This document shows positions 27,521-38,781 of a stretch of 64,000 nt of DNA, piece by piece. The number at the start of each line of letters is the position of its first letter. Position 1 is the stretch's first letter. The position numbers and the translations under genes were made by a program. The notes beneath the pieces were generated by a model. The model was not told the DNA's origin and made no database searches. It saw nothing but the letters and a program-made list of their open reading frames with translations. The DNA comes from Xenorhabdus ishibashii (GTDB taxonomy: Bacteria; Pseudomonadota; Gammaproteobacteria; Enterobacterales; Enterobacteriaceae). Location: contig NZ_NJAK01000001.1 in NCBI RefSeq assembly GCF_002632755.1, positions 2,728,001-2,792,000 on the forward strand, given 5' to 3'.

Positions 27521-28981
27521 TTATTCTTTAGCCGGAATAGCTTTTAGAATTGCAGTGAGTAGCTGCCAATATTGACCGACACTTTTAATGTGTACTTTCT
27601 CATCAGGGGAATGGGCACCCCGAATGGTTGGGCCGATAGAAACCATGTCCATAGCAGGATACGGTTTTTTGAAGAGTCCACACTCTAAACCGGCGTGGAT
27701 CACCATAATGTTCGGCGTCTTATCGAAGAGTTGATGATAAGTTTCACGTACTAAATGCATGATTGGAGAATTGGCGTCAGGTTGCCAGCCCGGATAGCTG
27801 CCACTTGTCACGGTTTCTGCGCCAGACAGTTTTGCCAGCGAGTGCAGCATTTCAGCAACGTAAACCTTGCCACTTTCGATAAGTGAACGGATCAGGCAGA
27901 TAATCTCGGCTTTCTCTTCGTCCATGGTGATAACGCCTACGTTCAGCGAAGTTTCTACAACACCTTTGGCTACATCACTCATACGAATAACACCATTCGG
28001 CATGCTATTGAGCATGGATATGAAGCGAGTCTGGCAATCTGCTGTTAGCGCTTGTGATGATGTTTCGGTTTCATCTAACAAGAGAGTAAGCTTATGTTCA
28101 ACGACGGAGTATTCGTTTTTCAATGTCTCCAGATAGCTGCTTTTTATTTGATTGAGTTTTTCGGCTTTATCAGCAGGAATAGCAATCACGGCATAACCTT
28201 CACGAGGAATGGCATTGCGCAGGGTTCCGCCTTGCAGATGAATTAATTTCAGATCCAACTCACTGGAATACGCAGCCAGGAAACGAGCCAGTAATTTGTT
28301 GGCATTACCCAATCCAAGATGAATATCGCCACCAGAATGACCACCTTTTAATCCCTTAATAGTTAATTTCAGCGTCTTATAATTATCTGGCAGCGCTTCA
28401 CGGGACAGTCGTAAGGTTGTGAAAAAATCAATGCCGCCCGCACAACCCATGTAGATTTCGCCTTCTTCTTCTGAATCGGTATTGATCAGAATATCAGCTT
28501 GCAGCCAGTCAGGTTTCAGGCCAAATGCGCCATCCATACCGGCTTCTTCAGTCATGGTCAGCAAAACCTCCAATGGGCCGTGTTTAACGGATTCATCCGC
28601 CAATACCGCCAAAGCGGAAGCCATACCGATACCGTTATCCGCGCCTAACGTTGTACCATCAGCCGTAACCCAATCACCATCAATATAAGGGCAAATAGGA
28701 TCTTGTGTGAAATCATGTTGGGTATCGTTATTTTTTTGTGGAACCATATCAAGGTGCGCTTGAAGTACAACAGCTTTGCGGTTTTCCATGCCTTTTGAAG
28801 CTGGCTTTCTGATCAAAATATTACCCACTTCATCCCGCTCTACATGGAAGTCTTTGCTTGTTGCCCACTCAATAATATGGGATGCGAGAGCCTCTTCGTG
28901 ATAGGAAGGATGAGGGATGGAGCAAATCTGGGCAAAAATATCCCATAAGGAGGGTGGGGATAGCGTTGATAATTCGGACAC
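27521..28981 (-). CDS. pepD: Aminoacyl-histidine dipeptidase (peptidase D)
   Basis: PepD is a cytosolic metallo-dipeptidase of the M20 family that cleaves Xaa-His dipeptides such as carnosine. The 486-residue protein shows metal-binding regions LQAHLDMVPQ, GADNGIGMA and MTEEAGMDGAFGL. The start is taken as GTG at 28981, because it is preceded by AGGAGA at proper spacing and yields the conserved N-terminus (SELSTLSPPSLWDIF); an upstream ATG at 29035 would add 18 unconserved residues. It is divergent from gpt, as in Escherichia coli. Confidence 0.95.
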   Translation of the reverse strand: MSELSTLSPPSLWDIFAQICSIPHPSYHEEALASHIIEWATSKDFHVERDEVGNILIRKPASKGMENRKAVVLQAHLDMVPQKNNDTQHDFTQDPICPYIDGDWVTADGTTLGADNGIGMASALAVLADESVKHGPLEVLLTMTEEAGMDGAFGLKPDWLQADILINTDSEEEGEIYMGCAGGIDFFTTLRLSREALPDNYKTLKLTIKGLKGGHSGGDIHLGLGNANKLLARFLAAYSSELDLKLIHLQGGTLRNAIPREGYAVIAIPADKAEKLNQIKSSYLETLKNEYSVVEHKLTLLLDETETSSQALTADCQTRFISMLNSMPNGVIRMSDVAKGVVETSLNVGVITMDEEKAEIICLIRSLIESGKVYVAEMLHSLAKLSGAETVTSGSYPGWQPDANSPIMHLVRETYHQLFDKTPNIMVIHAGLECGLFKKPYPAMDMVSIGPTIRGAHSPDEKVHIKSVGQYWQLLTAILKAIPAKE

Positions 28982-29241
28982 GGCGAATCTCCTGTAACTG
29001 AATCTTAATGAGAAGGAAGTGGTACTGTTTGACACATCAGGGCGTTTTTGTCATCTGCATTGGCCTAATATCCTGCTATGCTTGAGAATATCATTTTATT
29101 GCCAGCAATGGGCAGTAAGAATGAGGGCTTACCTTGTTTTTACTGGTTTTTGTTGGTTCAAATCACTATAATCTCGCGCAACCTTTTTTCCGCAAAAAAA
29201 CGCTTTTCTGAAATATTCTTTAGTCTCCAGGATCTAACTTT

Positions 29242-29703
29242 ATGAGTGAAAAATATGTTGTAACGTGGGATATGTTGCAAATACATGCCCGTCAATTGGC
29301 GCAACGTTTACTTCCCGTAGAACAGTGGAAAGGCATTATTGCCGTTAGCCGTGGTGGCCTTGTTCCGGGAGCGTTACTGGCTCGCGAATTGGGCATTCGT
29401 CATGTCGATACTGTCTGTATTTCCAGCTATGATCACGATAATCAGCGCGAGTTGAAAATACTAAAAAAAGCGGAAGGTGACGGTGAAGGGTTCATTGTTA
29501 TTGATGATCTGGTTGATACCGGAGGCACTGCCCAGGCAATCCGTGAAATGTATCCTAAAGCTCACTTCGTCACGATTTTTGCCAAACCTGCCGGTCGCCC
29601 TCTTGTAGATGATTATGTTATTGACATTCCCCAAAACACATGGATTGAGCAGCCATGGGATATGGGCGTCGTTTTCGTTCCACCAGTTTGTGACAAACAG
29701 TAA
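29242..29703 (+). CDS. gpt: Xanthine-guanine phosphoribosyltransferase
   Basis: Gpt salvages guanine, xanthine and to a lesser extent hypoxanthine by joining them to PRPP. The 153-residue sequence has the PRPP-binding motif [17 protein letters not shown], the loop [14 protein letters not shown] and the purine-binding WIEQPWDMG. Length matches the enterobacterial enzyme. Upstream is the divergent pepD; downstream frsA begins after 15 bp, so co-transcription is likely. Confidence 0.97.
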   Translation: MSEKYVVTWDMLQIHARQLAQRLLPVEQWKGIIAVSRGGLVPGALLARELGIRHVDTVCISSYDHDNQRELKILKKAEGDGEGFIVIDDLVDTGGTAQAIREMYPKAHFVTIFAKPAGRPLVDDYVIDIPQNTWIEQPWDMGVVFVPPVCDKQ

Positions 29704-29718
29704 GATTTTTCTTTTGTT

Positions 29719-30966
29719 ATGACGAAAAAAAACCTTTCAGAATCGCTGTTTAAGCCTCGGTTTAAACATCGGGAAACCTCTACACTGGTAAAATATACTC
29801 ACCCACAATCTGTAACTACCAGTGATAGTATGCTTGGTGGGGAGCGCCGCGAGCGTTGGTATCGCATGATTAATTGGCTCGCTTGGATCTGGAGGGGAGT
29901 CAATCCGCTGGAAATTCAAGATGTTCTCAGTCGGATTGCCGTGACAGATGCCGAGCGCAGTACTGAACATTTGTTGGATACTGTGATCGGCTATCGTAAA
30001 GGAAACTGGGCCTTTGAGTGGTCTCAGCAGGCAATGTACTGGCAACAGGAAGCATTGCGTACTGAAGATACGGAAAAAGCCGGAGCATATTGGTTAAAAG
30101 CTGCAACCCTATATAGTATTGCCGCTTATCCTCATTTGCGCGGTGATGAGCTGGCAGATCAGGCCATTGTGCTGGCTAATAAAGCCTATGAAAACGCAGC
30201 GCGTTTTTCTGACTATGAATTGAAAAAGCTGGAATTCCAGTTGGAAGGGGGGAAAAGTGTTACTGGATTATTGCACCTGCCTTCCCATGTACAAGGACCT
30301 TGTCCGACAATATTAGTTTGTGCCAGCCTCGATAATGTACAGAGTGATTGCTGGCGATTGTTTCGTGAACACTTCTCGCCTCTTGGTTTTGCCATGTTAA
30401 CGGTGGATATGCCTTCTGTTGGTTATTCCGCTAAATTTACCTTGACGCAGGATACATGCGCACTTCATCAACAAGTTTTACAACAGCTAAATAGCGTGCC
30501 GTGGATTGATCATACTCGGGTAGGTGTATTTGGTTTTCGTTTTGGGGCAAATATCGCTGTTCGACTTGCCTATCTGGAGCCGAAACTGATTAAAGGCGTA
30601 TCGGTAGTCGGCCCGATTGTGCATGAATTACTGCATGATGAAAAATTACAGCAGAAAATTCCGTCAATGTATATCGACGTCTTGGCTAGTCGCTTAGGTA
30701 TTTATCACGTTGATGCAAAGAGATTGCGTTCAGAACTGGCATGTTATTCATTGAAGAATCAAGGGTTATTAGGTCGTCGTTGTACTGTGCCTATGTTGTC
30801 GGTGTATTGGGAAGATGATATTTTCAGCCCAAGGAAAGATTCGAAATTAATTGCTATGTCATCAATGGATGGTTCATTACGGGCTATTTCTGCTACATCA
30901 GTTTATAGTGGTTTCAATAAAGCATTACACGAAATAAGCGTATGGTTGAAAGATAAAGTTTTATAA
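29719..30966 (+). CDS. frsA: FrsA, alpha/beta-hydrolase-fold esterase
   Basis: The 415-residue protein matches FrsA (YafA), which in Escherichia coli binds unphosphorylated EIIA-Glc and influences the respiration/fermentation balance, and in Vibrio was described as a cofactor-independent decarboxylase or esterase. Recognisable parts are an N-terminal helical domain (to about 160) and the hydrolase core with GVFGFRFGANIAVR, where the usual nucleophile-elbow Ser position is Arg, as is typical of FrsA. Synteny with gpt and crl supports the name. Confidence 0.92.
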   Translation: MTKKNLSESLFKPRFKHRETSTLVKYTHPQSVTTSDSMLGGERRERWYRMINWLAWIWRGVNPLEIQDVLSRIAVTDAERSTEHLLDTVIGYRKGNWAFEWSQQAMYWQQEALRTEDTEKAGAYWLKAATLYSIAAYPHLRGDELADQAIVLANKAYENAARFSDYELKKLEFQLEGGKSVTGLLHLPSHVQGPCPTILVCASLDNVQSDCWRLFREHFSPLGFAMLTVDMPSVGYSAKFTLTQDTCALHQQVLQQLNSVPWIDHTRVGVFGFRFGANIAVRLAYLEPKLIKGVSVVGPIVHELLHDEKLQQKIPSMYIDVLASRLGIYHVDAKRLRSELACYSLKNQGLLGRRCTVPMLSVYWEDDIFSPRKDSKLIAMSSMDGSLRAISATSVYSGFNKALHEISVWLKDKVL

Positions 30967-31037
30967 AGCGAAATTTATCACTTGATATTTTTTAATTGTT
31001 TGATACAAAGGTGTTCTGTATATAAGGAGACCTTTGT

Positions 31038-31439
31038 ATGACTTTACCTGCAAGTTATTCTAAAAATAGGTTGTTAAAGTGCTTTTCTGCATTAGGGCCG
31101 TATGTACGTGAATTAAAGTGCCAAAATGGTTATTTTTTCTTTGACTGTTTAGCTGTTTGTGTCAGCGCTAAAGCGGCACCGGAAAAACGTGAATTTTGGG
31201 GATGGTGGTTAGAGCTAGAAGAACAGAAGCAAGGTTTTGTATACAACTATCAGATAGGTTTATTCGATAAACATGGCGAATGGAGTGTCATGAATATCAA
31301 AAAGAAGGCCGATCTGGAGCACCTTGAATCAACTTTACAGGCATTCCATAAACGTCTGGTTGATTCTTTTGAAACTCTTAAACTGACATTGATCCCCTCT
31401 GAAAATACCGCCACTCTACAAACGCAAGTGGTAGCGTGA
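31038..31439 (+). CDS. crl: Sigma factor-binding protein Crl
   Basis: Crl is a small cytosolic protein that favours assembly of the stationary-phase sigma factor RpoS with core RNA polymerase. The 133-residue product has the conserved core FFDCLAVCVSAKAAPEKREFWGWWLELEE and the aromatic middle (GFVYNYQIGLFDKHGEW). Normal length; strong site AAGGAG about 9 nt before the start. Position between frsA and proBA agrees with enterobacteria; the phoE gene found there in Escherichia coli is absent. Confidence 0.95.
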   Translation: MTLPASYSKNRLLKCFSALGPYVRELKCQNGYFFFDCLAVCVSAKAAPEKREFWGWWLELEEQKQGFVYNYQIGLFDKHGEWSVMNIKKKADLEHLESTLQAFHKRLVDSFETLKLTLIPSENTATLQTQVVA

Positions 31440-31468
31440 TTTTTTTTAACCTGCTTTTGCTAAATTTT

Positions 31469-31492
31469 GCGTTATGCCAGTTGGCATAACGC
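31469..31492 (+). terminator. Inverted repeat between crl and proB
   Basis: A perfect 10-bp stem GCGTTATGCC / GGCATAACGC with a 4-nt loop, 30 bp after crl. No downstream T run, so it may act as a weak terminator or 3' stabiliser. Confidence 0.5.
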
Positions 31493-31582
31493 CTCTCTCC
31501 TGTTAAAACTGAACATTGTTTTTTTAAGCTTCGGTTTTTTTTAAACTAATCGTTTTTTCAAATTAACTGTAATGGCAGAAAT

Positions 31583-32689
31583 ATGATGAATGGCAGCCAA
31601 ACATTGGTTGTAAAACTGGGAACGAGTGTATTGACCGGTGGCTCTCGTCGTTTGAATCGTGCCCATATTGTGGAACTGGTTCGTCAATGTGCTCAACAGC
31701 ATGAAAAAGGTCACCGCATTATTATTGTGACTTCTGGTGCGATTGCCGCTGGGCGTGAACATTTAGGATACCCTGATCTTCCGGCAACGATTGCTTCAAA
31801 ACAATTGCTGGCAGCCGTTGGGCAAAGCCGCCTGATCCAATTGTGGGAGCAGCTTTTCTCTATTTATGGTATTCACGTTGGGCAAATGCTCTTGACCCGT
31901 GCAGATTTGGAAGACCGTGAGCGCTTCCTGAATGCACGGGATACCCTTCAGGCTTTGCTTGATAATCACATTGTTCCCATTATTAATGAAAATGATGCCG
32001 TTGCGACAGCAGAGATTAAAGTGGGTGACAATGATAATCTTTCTGCACTGGCTGCAATTTTGGGTAGTGCCGATAAGTTGTTGCTTCTGACCGATATAGC
32101 AGGGCTTTATACCGCTGATCCTCGTAGTAACCCTGATGCGAAATTGATCTCTGAAGTGCATGATATCAGCGATGAGCTGAAAATGATGGCCGGAGACAGT
32201 GTTTCGGGTTTAGGAACGGGAGGAATGGCGACAAAACTTCAGGCGGCAGGCGTGGCCGGACGGGCTGGCATTGATGTTATTATTGCAGCCGGTAATAAGC
32301 CAGACGTTATTGCTGATGTTATTGAAGGAAAATCGGTTGGAACACGTTTTCATGGTCTGACTAGCCCGATGGAAAACCGCAAACGTTGGATTTTTGGAGC
32401 ACCTCCGGCAGGGGAGATTATTGTCGATCATGGTGCGGAAGCAGCAATTGTTGGGAAAGGCAGTTCGTTGCTGCCAAAAGGGATCAAAAACGTTAAAGGT
32501 GATTTTTCCCGTGGTGAAGTTATTTGTATCCGCAGTCTATCGGGCAAAGATTTGGCTCATGGTGTGTGCCGTTATAACAGTGATGCATTACGCCTGATTG
32601 CAGGCCATCATTCACAGCAAATTAGCCAGATACTGGGTTATGAATATGGCGCTGTTGCGGTTCACCGTGACGATTTGATCGTAATTTAA
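31583..32689 (+). CDS. proB: Glutamate 5-kinase
   Basis: ProB phosphorylates glutamate to start proline synthesis and is feedback-inhibited by proline. The 368-residue protein has the amino-acid kinase domain ([13 protein letters not shown] at the start, [33 protein letters not shown]) and a C-terminal PUA domain (about 280-368, with [11 protein letters not shown]). Start may be 31583 or the adjacent ATG at 31586. It is 29 bp ahead of proA and forms the proBA operon. Proline is also a plausible substrate for NpsB. Confidence 0.97.
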   Translation: MMNGSQTLVVKLGTSVLTGGSRRLNRAHIVELVRQCAQQHEKGHRIIIVTSGAIAAGREHLGYPDLPATIASKQLLAAVGQSRLIQLWEQLFSIYGIHVGQMLLTRADLEDRERFLNARDTLQALLDNHIVPIINENDAVATAEIKVGDNDNLSALAAILGSADKLLLLTDIAGLYTADPRSNPDAKLISEVHDISDELKMMAGDSVSGLGTGGMATKLQAAGVAGRAGIDVIIAAGNKPDVIADVIEGKSVGTRFHGLTSPMENRKRWIFGAPPAGEIIVDHGAEAAIVGKGSSLLPKGIKNVKGDFSRGEVICIRSLSGKDLAHGVCRYNSDALRLIAGHHSQQISQILGYEYGAVAVHRDDLIVI

Positions 32690-32718
32690 TGAATTGATCG
32701 TGAGTTAAGGATTTCACC

Positions 32719-33972
32719 ATGCTAGAGCAGATGGGAAAAGCAGCCAAAGCAGCATCGTGGCAGTTGGCACAATTGAGTAGCAACCAGAAAAACCAAGCAT
32801 TGAATCACATTGCTGATTTGTTGGAGGCAGAGATTGAAGAGATTCTTGCTGCCAACCAGCAAGATATGAAGCAAGCTCGTGAACAGGGAATGAGTGAAGC
32901 ACTGCTCGATCGGCTATTACTAACACCAGAACGGTTGAATGCCATTGCTAGTGACGTGCGCCAGGTCTGCCGTTTGGCTGATCCTGTAGGGCAAGTTATC
33001 GATGGGCAATTATTGGATAATGGATTGCAATTGAGCCGTCGCCGAGTGCCGTTGGGCGTTATCGGCGTAATATATGAAGCTCGCCCGAATGTTACCATTG
33101 ATGTGGCATCGTTATGTCTGAAAACAGGTAATGCAGTGATATTGCGTGGTGGCAAAGAAACTCACCATACTAATCAAGCTATGGTTAAAGTTATACAGCA
33201 GGCATTGGAACAAAGTGGATTGCCGGCTGCTGCGGTTCAGGCTATCAATAAACCTGATCGTGAGTTGGTGGCTGAATTGCTGAAAATGGATCGTTATGTC
33301 GATATGCTGATCCCTAGGGGAGGGGCTGGGTTACATAAATTGTGCCGGGAACAATCGACTATTCCCGTGATTACTGGCGGTATTGGTGTTTGTCACACAT
33401 TTGTGGATGAAACCATCAATATTGAAAAAGCACTGGAAATCATTACTAATGCGAAAGTTCAGCGTCCAAGTGCCTGTAATTCATTGGAAACATTATTAGT
33501 ACATGAAAAAATAGCAGCCGATTTCCTGCCAGTTTTGAGCACCAAAATGAAAGAGCAGGGAGTGACATTACACGCCAGCAAATCAGCGATGCTATTGCTG
33601 CAAGAGGGGCCTGCAACTGTCGTTGAAGTGGCAGAGGAAGATTACTGTGATGAGTGGTTATCTTTAGATATGAATGTAGAAATTGTCAGTGATATTGATC
33701 GCGCTATTGAGCACATTCGTACTTATGGCACTGCCCATTCTGATGCGATCCTGACGGAATCTTTGCAGCAGGCTGATTATTTTGTGCGTCATGTGGACTC
33801 AGCCGCGGTATATGTGAATGCAAGTACGCGTTTTACCGATGGGGGGCAATTTGGTCTGGGGGCAGAAGTGGCTGTCAGTACCCAGAAATTACACTCCCGA
33901 GGCCCAATGGGGCTTGATGCACTGACAACGTATAAATGGGTTGGTTATGGTAATTATTTACCTCGAAGTTGA
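32719..33972 (+). CDS. proA: Gamma-glutamyl phosphate reductase
   Basis: ProA reduces gamma-glutamyl phosphate to glutamate semialdehyde with NADPH. The 417-residue sequence is full length with the ALDH-like core: [26 protein letters not shown], and the catalytic Cys in [17 protein letters not shown]. It follows proB closely and is followed by a good terminator at 34013. Confidence 0.97.
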   Translation: MLEQMGKAAKAASWQLAQLSSNQKNQALNHIADLLEAEIEEILAANQQDMKQAREQGMSEALLDRLLLTPERLNAIASDVRQVCRLADPVGQVIDGQLLDNGLQLSRRRVPLGVIGVIYEARPNVTIDVASLCLKTGNAVILRGGKETHHTNQAMVKVIQQALEQSGLPAAAVQAINKPDRELVAELLKMDRYVDMLIPRGGAGLHKLCREQSTIPVITGGIGVCHTFVDETINIEKALEIITNAKVQRPSACNSLETLLVHEKIAADFLPVLSTKMKEQGVTLHASKSAMLLLQEGPATVVEVAEEDYCDEWLSLDMNVEIVSDIDRAIEHIRTYGTAHSDAILTESLQQADYFVRHVDSAAVYVNASTRFTDGGQFGLGAEVAVSTQKLHSRGPMGLDALTTYKWVGYGNYLPRS

Positions 33973-34012
33973 CTATATTCTACTTTAATTAGATTTTATT
34001 GAACTATGCTGG

Positions 34013-34041
34013 GTCACACTTAATTTTAGGTGTGACTTTTT
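34013..34041 (+). terminator. proBA terminator
   Basis: GTCACAC (34013-34019) pairs with GTGTGAC (34030-34036) and is followed directly by TTTTT, a canonical intrinsic terminator 40 bp after proA. Confidence 0.85.
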
Positions 34042-34070
34042 GATCCATTAAAAATGTCTTTTTACACTGG

Positions 34071-34088
34071 TGTAAATATTTAGTTACT
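34071..34088 (+). promoter_or_regulatory. Putative TyrR box upstream of aroL
   Basis: TGTAAA-TATTTA-GTTACT fits TGTAAA-N6-TTTACA with a perfect left arm and 4 of 6 in the right arm, 50 bp before the gene. In Escherichia coli aroL is a TyrR target. Confidence 0.5.
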
Positions 34089-34138
34089 ACACTTTGTGTT
34101 TAGGTTCATTCTTATAAACTCTTCGGGAAAACAACGAA

Positions 34139-34669
34139 ATGAAACAAACTCTATTCATCGTAGGTGCACGAGGTGCAGGGAAGACGACAATAGGTAAGTT
34201 GTTGTCTGAAGCGCTATCGTATAAATTTATTGACACCGATGAAAGTATCCAGACCATCAATGAAATGACGATCGCTGAGCTTGTTAAACAATATGGCTGG
34301 GAACATTTCAGAAAATTAGAAAGCCAAACGTTGAAAGCAGTCAGCCAGAGTGAATGTGTCATTTCAACAGGTGGAGGAATGGTGTTGTCGCTTGAGAATC
34401 GCCAATATATGCAACAAAATGGTATTGTGATTTATTTACAGGCATCTGCAACAGTTTTGGGGCAGAGATTATCCCTTAATCCAGAGAACTCACAGCGCCC
34501 TAGCCTAACAGGGAAGTCCATCATAGAAGAAATGGCGGGAATATTGGTTGAAAGAGAACAGCTATACCAAGAGTGTGCCAGTTTCATTGTTGATGCCAAT
34601 CTTACAACGGAATATATCGTATCTCACGTTAAATCTTATATTTTAAACCAGAAAAACAAATTAATTTGA
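34139..34669 (+). CDS. aroL: Shikimate kinase, AroL type
   Basis: The 176-residue P-loop kinase phosphorylates shikimate at O3. It has Walker A GARGAGKTTIGK at residues 9-20, the shikimate-binding DTDE, FRKLES and ISTGGG motifs, and a lid Arg in SQRPSLTG. Length and the TyrR-like box upstream favour AroL over the constitutive AroK. It stands alone here; in Escherichia coli aroL is at another locus. It would add chorismate supply used both for aromatic amino acids and for the 3-hydroxyanthranilate pathway of this window. Confidence 0.85.
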   Translation: MKQTLFIVGARGAGKTTIGKLLSEALSYKFIDTDESIQTINEMTIAELVKQYGWEHFRKLESQTLKAVSQSECVISTGGGMVLSLENRQYMQQNGIVIYLQASATVLGQRLSLNPENSQRPSLTGKSIIEEMAGILVEREQLYQECASFIVDANLTTEYIVSHVKSYILNQKNKLI

Positions 34670-34791
34670 TATATCAACGATGTTTAAGTTTATTTTCTAA
34701 CTGACAAGGAAATCTGATATAACAAATTGCCCGTACAACTTATAGTATCATTCTGCTTACTCACTTTAATTTTATTAATTATATTTGAGAT

Positions 34792-36948
34792 ATGGATATG
34801 CTCTTAAATTTTATTCGGTTACTTATTCGTGTACTTTTCAGGATTACCATTGAAGGTGACACCAAACAGCTACAACAACACACTAAATGTATTATTACTC
34901 CCAATCATGTTTCGTTTCTGGATGGCCTGTTAATTGGGCTATTCCTGCCGATAAAGCCTGTATTTGCTATTTATTCTAATATTGCGACTCGTGGTTTTCT
35001 CAAATTTATCAAGTCTTATGCGGATGTTGTCCCTCTGGATCCTACCAACCCAATGGCAGTCAGGACATTGGTTAAAGAAGTAGATAAAGGACGCCCGATT
35101 GTGATTTTTCCCGAAGGGAGGATCACTGTAACTGGTTCCCTTATGAAGATTTACGATGGTGCTGCATTTATTGCCGCGAAATCAGGAGCAAAAGTAGTAC
35201 CAATCCGAATTGACGGGGCAGAACAAACGGTTTTTGGTCGGTTAAAAGGAATTATGAAGCTACATTGGTTTCCGAAAATCACCCTCAAAATTTTACCTGC
35301 CGTCGATCTGCCAATGCCGGATGCCCCTGATTCAACAACACGACGTCGTTTAGCAGGAGAACATCTCCACGCCATTATGATGGATGTGAGAATGCAGACG
35401 CACCTAAAGGAGACGTTATTTAGCGCTTACCTAACTGCGCAAAAACGGTTTGGCCGTTTTAAGCCCTGCATTGAAGATGTGAATTTTAAAGAAGATAGTT
35501 ATCACTCATTACTGAAAAAAATATTGGGAATCAGCCGGATCTTAGAACGTTTTACACAAGAAGGTGAGCGAATTGGCCTGTTGTTGCCAAATGCGACTGT
35601 GATGGCGGCTACCCTATATGGTGCTTCATTGAAAGGGCGAATACCGGCTCTTTTGAACTATACGGCAGGAAGCAGCGGGATTAAGAATGCCATGCAGGCG
35701 GCAACCATTAAAACCATCGTGACATCCCGCCAATTTCTGGAAAAGGGGCAATTGACTCATCTGCCAGAACAGGTGACTGAAGCCAATTGGGTATATCTCG
35801 AAGATTTGAAAGAGACGATCACGCGGGAAGATAAGCTTTGGATATTGTGGCATTTGATTTTTCCTTCCAAAGCCACTTTGATTTCACAAAAGCCAGATGA
35901 TGATGCATTGATCCTATTTACGTCAGGCTCAGAAGGTGCACCCAAAGGTGTTGTTCACAGCCATGCCAGCTTATTGGCGAACGTTGAGCAGATAAAAACT
36001 GTTGCTGATTTTACTCCGCTGGATCGCTTTATGTCTTCCTTACCACTGTTTCATGCTTTTGGCCTAACAGTTGGTCTATTTACTCCATTAATGACAGGCT
36101 GTCGTGTATTCCTTTACCCAAGCCCACTACACTATCGTGTTATTCCTGAATTGGTCTATGACCGTAATTGTACCGTGTTGTTTGGAACATCGACTTTCTT
36201 GGGTAATTATGCTCGTTTTGCCCATCCTTATGATTTTGCCCGCCTGCGTTATGTGGTAGCCGGAGCAGAAAAACTGTCAGAAAATACTAAGCGAGTTTGG
36301 CAAGATAAATTCGGTATCCGTATTCTGGAAGGTTATGGCGTGACGGAGTGTGCGCCGGTAGTGGCAATCAATGTTCCGATGGCGGCAAAAACGGGGACAG
36401 TCGGGCGGATCTTACCTGGTATGGAAGTCCGTTTACTGCCTATACAGGGTATTGAGAGGGGAGGTCGCTTACAGCTACGTGGGCCAAATGTCATGAAAGG
36501 ATATCTGAAAGTTGAAGCCCCTGACCGTTTGGAACCACCATCTGCCGAAGACGCAGAAGGGAATAATCAAATTGGCTGGTATGATACCGGTGATATCGTT
36601 TCTATTGATGAAGAGGGTTTCTATACGATCAAAGGACGAGTTAAACGATTTGCTAAGCTTGCAGGGGAAATGGTATCTCTCGAAGCTGTGGAACAAATAG
36701 CCTCTCACGTTTCTGCTGATGCTCTACATGCGGTTACAACCAGAAGTGATCAAAGCAAAGGCGAAGCACTGGTATTGTTCACAACCGATGTCAATCTAAA
36801 TAGAAATAGAATGTTGGGAATGGCACGTGAAATAGGGATGCCTGAGTTGTCGGTTCCACGAGATATTCGTTATGTGCGGCAACTTCCTTTGCTCGGTAGT
36901 GGCAAACCGGATTTTGTCACCCTAAGAGAAATGGCTGAACAGGAGTAA
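34792..36948 (+). CDS. aas: Bifunctional acyltransferase / acyl-ACP synthetase Aas
   Basis: Aas re-acylates lysophosphatidylethanolamine in the inner membrane, using fatty acid activated on acyl carrier protein. The 718-residue protein has an N-terminal PlsC-type acyltransferase (NHVSFLDG with the HX4D catalytic pair near residue 37, and FPEGRIT) and a C-terminal AMP-binding domain ([36 protein letters not shown]). It is followed by lplT after 4 bp, the usual recycling pair in enterobacteria. Confidence 0.97.
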   Translation: MDMLLNFIRLLIRVLFRITIEGDTKQLQQHTKCIITPNHVSFLDGLLIGLFLPIKPVFAIYSNIATRGFLKFIKSYADVVPLDPTNPMAVRTLVKEVDKGRPIVIFPEGRITVTGSLMKIYDGAAFIAAKSGAKVVPIRIDGAEQTVFGRLKGIMKLHWFPKITLKILPAVDLPMPDAPDSTTRRRLAGEHLHAIMMDVRMQTHLKETLFSAYLTAQKRFGRFKPCIEDVNFKEDSYHSLLKKILGISRILERFTQEGERIGLLLPNATVMAATLYGASLKGRIPALLNYTAGSSGIKNAMQAATIKTIVTSRQFLEKGQLTHLPEQVTEANWVYLEDLKETITREDKLWILWHLIFPSKATLISQKPDDDALILFTSGSEGAPKGVVHSHASLLANVEQIKTVADFTPLDRFMSSLPLFHAFGLTVGLFTPLMTGCRVFLYPSPLHYRVIPELVYDRNCTVLFGTSTFLGNYARFAHPYDFARLRYVVAGAEKLSENTKRVWQDKFGIRILEGYGVTECAPVVAINVPMAAKTGTVGRILPGMEVRLLPIQGIERGGRLQLRGPNVMKGYLKVEAPDRLEPPSAEDAEGNNQIGWYDTGDIVSIDEEGFYTIKGRVKRFAKLAGEMVSLEAVEQIASHVSADALHAVTTRSDQSKGEALVLFTTDVNLNRNRMLGMAREIGMPELSVPRDIRYVRQLPLLGSGKPDFVTLREMAEQE

Positions 36949-36952
36949 GGAA

Positions 36953-38149
36953 ATGGATGTCACTGTAGAAACACAACCGCTACTATCCCGCGGAATGAAA
37001 GCAGTATTGTTGTCACAATTTCTCTCTGCTTTTGCTGATAATGCTTTGTTTTTTGCTATCTTAGCTCAATTAAAAGCAGAGTCTTATCCTGAATGGAGTT
37101 GGCCAGCACTGCAAATTGTTTTTGTCCTGACTTATATCATATTTGCCCCTTTTGTAGGGCAAATTGCTGATCGGTTTGCAAAAGGGCGTGTCATGCTCTT
37201 CTCTAACGGTATCAAATTGCTTGGTGCTATCAGCATCTGTATCGATATGAATCCTTTTCTGGGATATACCTTAGTGGGAATTGGGGCTGCGGCCTATTCT
37301 CCTGCTAAGTATGGGATCTTAGGGGAGTTGACAGATGGTGGGCGTTTGGTAAAAGCCAATGGCATGATGGAAGCCTCTACCATTGCAGCGATCCTGATTG
37401 GCTCAGTTGCTGGCGGTTTCCTTTCTGATGTGAGTTTGGTACTGGCATTAGGGCTTTGTGCCTTATTGTATGGCACCGCGGTCGTATCTAATTTCTTTAT
37501 ACCTCGTTTGGCAGCGGCTCGTGAAGGCAAGGGTTGGGATCCTAAAAAAATGTTGGTGGATTTCATGATAGTTTGTGCTTCACTTTGGCGTAATCAGGAA
37601 ACGCGCTTTTCACTGGTAGGTACTAGCCTGTTTTGGGGCGCTGGCATTACGCTGCGCTTCCTGTTAGTCGCATGGGTTCCTGTTGTACTGGGTATTGATG
37701 GCAATACGATCCCTACATTGATGAATGCAGTAGTTGCGATTGGTATCATTGTTGGCGCAGGTTTAGCTGCGCGATTTATTACATTGAAAACTGTGCGTCG
37801 CTGTATGCCAGCGGGGATCATAATTGGGCTCATGGTGATTCTTTTTGCTACTCAGCAATCAATCGTATTTTCCTACTTAATTTTGATCGTCCTTGGAGTA
37901 TTTGGTGGGCTTTTTGTCGTTCCATTAAATGCGCTATTACAAGAACATGGAAAGCATTCGATGGGAGCAGGTAAAGCCGTTGCTGTGCAAAACTTGGGCG
38001 AAAATAGTGCTATGTTGGTAATGCTGGGGCTGTATTCGGTTTCCGTTATGTCGGGAGCCTCGGTTGTTACTGTTGGCATTGGTTTTGGTATCTTGCTTTC
38101 TTTGGCAATTGGGGGGCTATGGATTTGGGATCTGCTTCGGAAAAATTAA
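36953..38149 (+). CDS. lplT: Lysophospholipid transporter LplT
   Basis: LplT flips lysophospholipids across the inner membrane to Aas. The 398-residue MFS protein has about twelve hydrophobic segments and the family N-terminus ([29 protein letters not shown]), then [18 protein letters not shown]. It begins 4 bp after aas with AGGAG overlapping the aas end, showing translational coupling. Length matches the Escherichia coli protein to within one residue. Confidence 0.96.
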   Translation: MDVTVETQPLLSRGMKAVLLSQFLSAFADNALFFAILAQLKAESYPEWSWPALQIVFVLTYIIFAPFVGQIADRFAKGRVMLFSNGIKLLGAISICIDMNPFLGYTLVGIGAAAYSPAKYGILGELTDGGRLVKANGMMEASTIAAILIGSVAGGFLSDVSLVLALGLCALLYGTAVVSNFFIPRLAAAREGKGWDPKKMLVDFMIVCASLWRNQETRFSLVGTSLFWGAGITLRFLLVAWVPVVLGIDGNTIPTLMNAVVAIGIIVGAGLAARFITLKTVRRCMPAGIIIGLMVILFATQQSIVFSYLILIVLGVFGGLFVVPLNALLQEHGKHSMGAGKAVAVQNLGENSAMLVMLGLYSVSVMSGASVVTVGIGFGILLSLAIGGLWIWDLLRKN

Positions 38150-38174
38150 TTTCTTATAGAATTGAAGGCCTGTT

Positions 38175-38678
38175 ATGGATGAAAAAATCCTGAATCAGCT
38201 TAGTATTGAACTCGGAAAGAGATTAAAACAGAAAAAATTATCCGTGACCTGTGCAGAATCTTGTACAGGAGGTTGGATAGCTAAAGTGATCACAGATATC
38301 GCAGGAAGTTCGGCCTATTTTAATCGTGGTTTTGTGACTTACAGTAATGATGCTAAGCATGAAATGCTGGGCGTCTTGCCAGAGTCATTGGCGCAATTTG
38401 GTGCGGTAAGTGAGCAGGTTGTAAAAGAGATGGCTACAGGGGCATTAACCGTTGCTAAGGCCGACGTTTCTGTTGCTGTCAGTGGCATTGCTGGGCCAGA
38501 AGGGGGAAGTAAAGAAAAACCGACTGGCACGGTTTGGTTTGGGTTTGCCTTTTACGTTAATGAAAACATTCAGGTTGTAACATATCGTCAGCATTTTTCG
38601 GGTGATCGTAATGCTGTACGTCTACAAGCTGTCATTTTTTCTTTAAAGATCGTATTGGATGAAATCATAAAAAATTAG
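38175..38678 (+). CDS. pncC: Nicotinamide-nucleotide amidase PncC (CinA C-terminal domain)
   Basis: PncC deamidates nicotinamide mononucleotide to nicotinate mononucleotide in pyridine nucleotide recycling. The 167-residue protein is a stand-alone CinA C-terminal domain with TCAESCTGGWIAKVITDIAGSS near residues 26-47 (catalytic Ser/Thr region) and VAVSGIAGPEGGSKEKPTGTVWFGF. It lies directly upstream of recA, as in other enterobacteria (formerly ygaD). Confidence 0.95.
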   Translation: MDEKILNQLSIELGKRLKQKKLSVTCAESCTGGWIAKVITDIAGSSAYFNRGFVTYSNDAKHEMLGVLPESLAQFGAVSEQVVKEMATGALTVAKADVSVAVSGIAGPEGGSKEKPTGTVWFGFAFYVNENIQVVTYRQHFSGDRNAVRLQAVIFSLKIVLDEIIKN

Positions 38679-38685
38679 CTTGATG

Positions 38686-38701
38686 CTGTATGATTATACA
38701 G
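38686..38701 (+). promoter_or_regulatory. LexA (SOS) box of recA
   Basis: CTGT-ATGATTAT-ACAG is a perfect LexA operator; TATAAT follows immediately at 38703-38708 as the likely -10 element. Confidence 0.92.
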
Positions 38702-38781
38702 TATAATCATACGGCACTTTGGTATCAGAAACAGTTTATCAGCAGTGAGGCAGCCCCTTCATTGCTTGCGAAGGAGTAAAC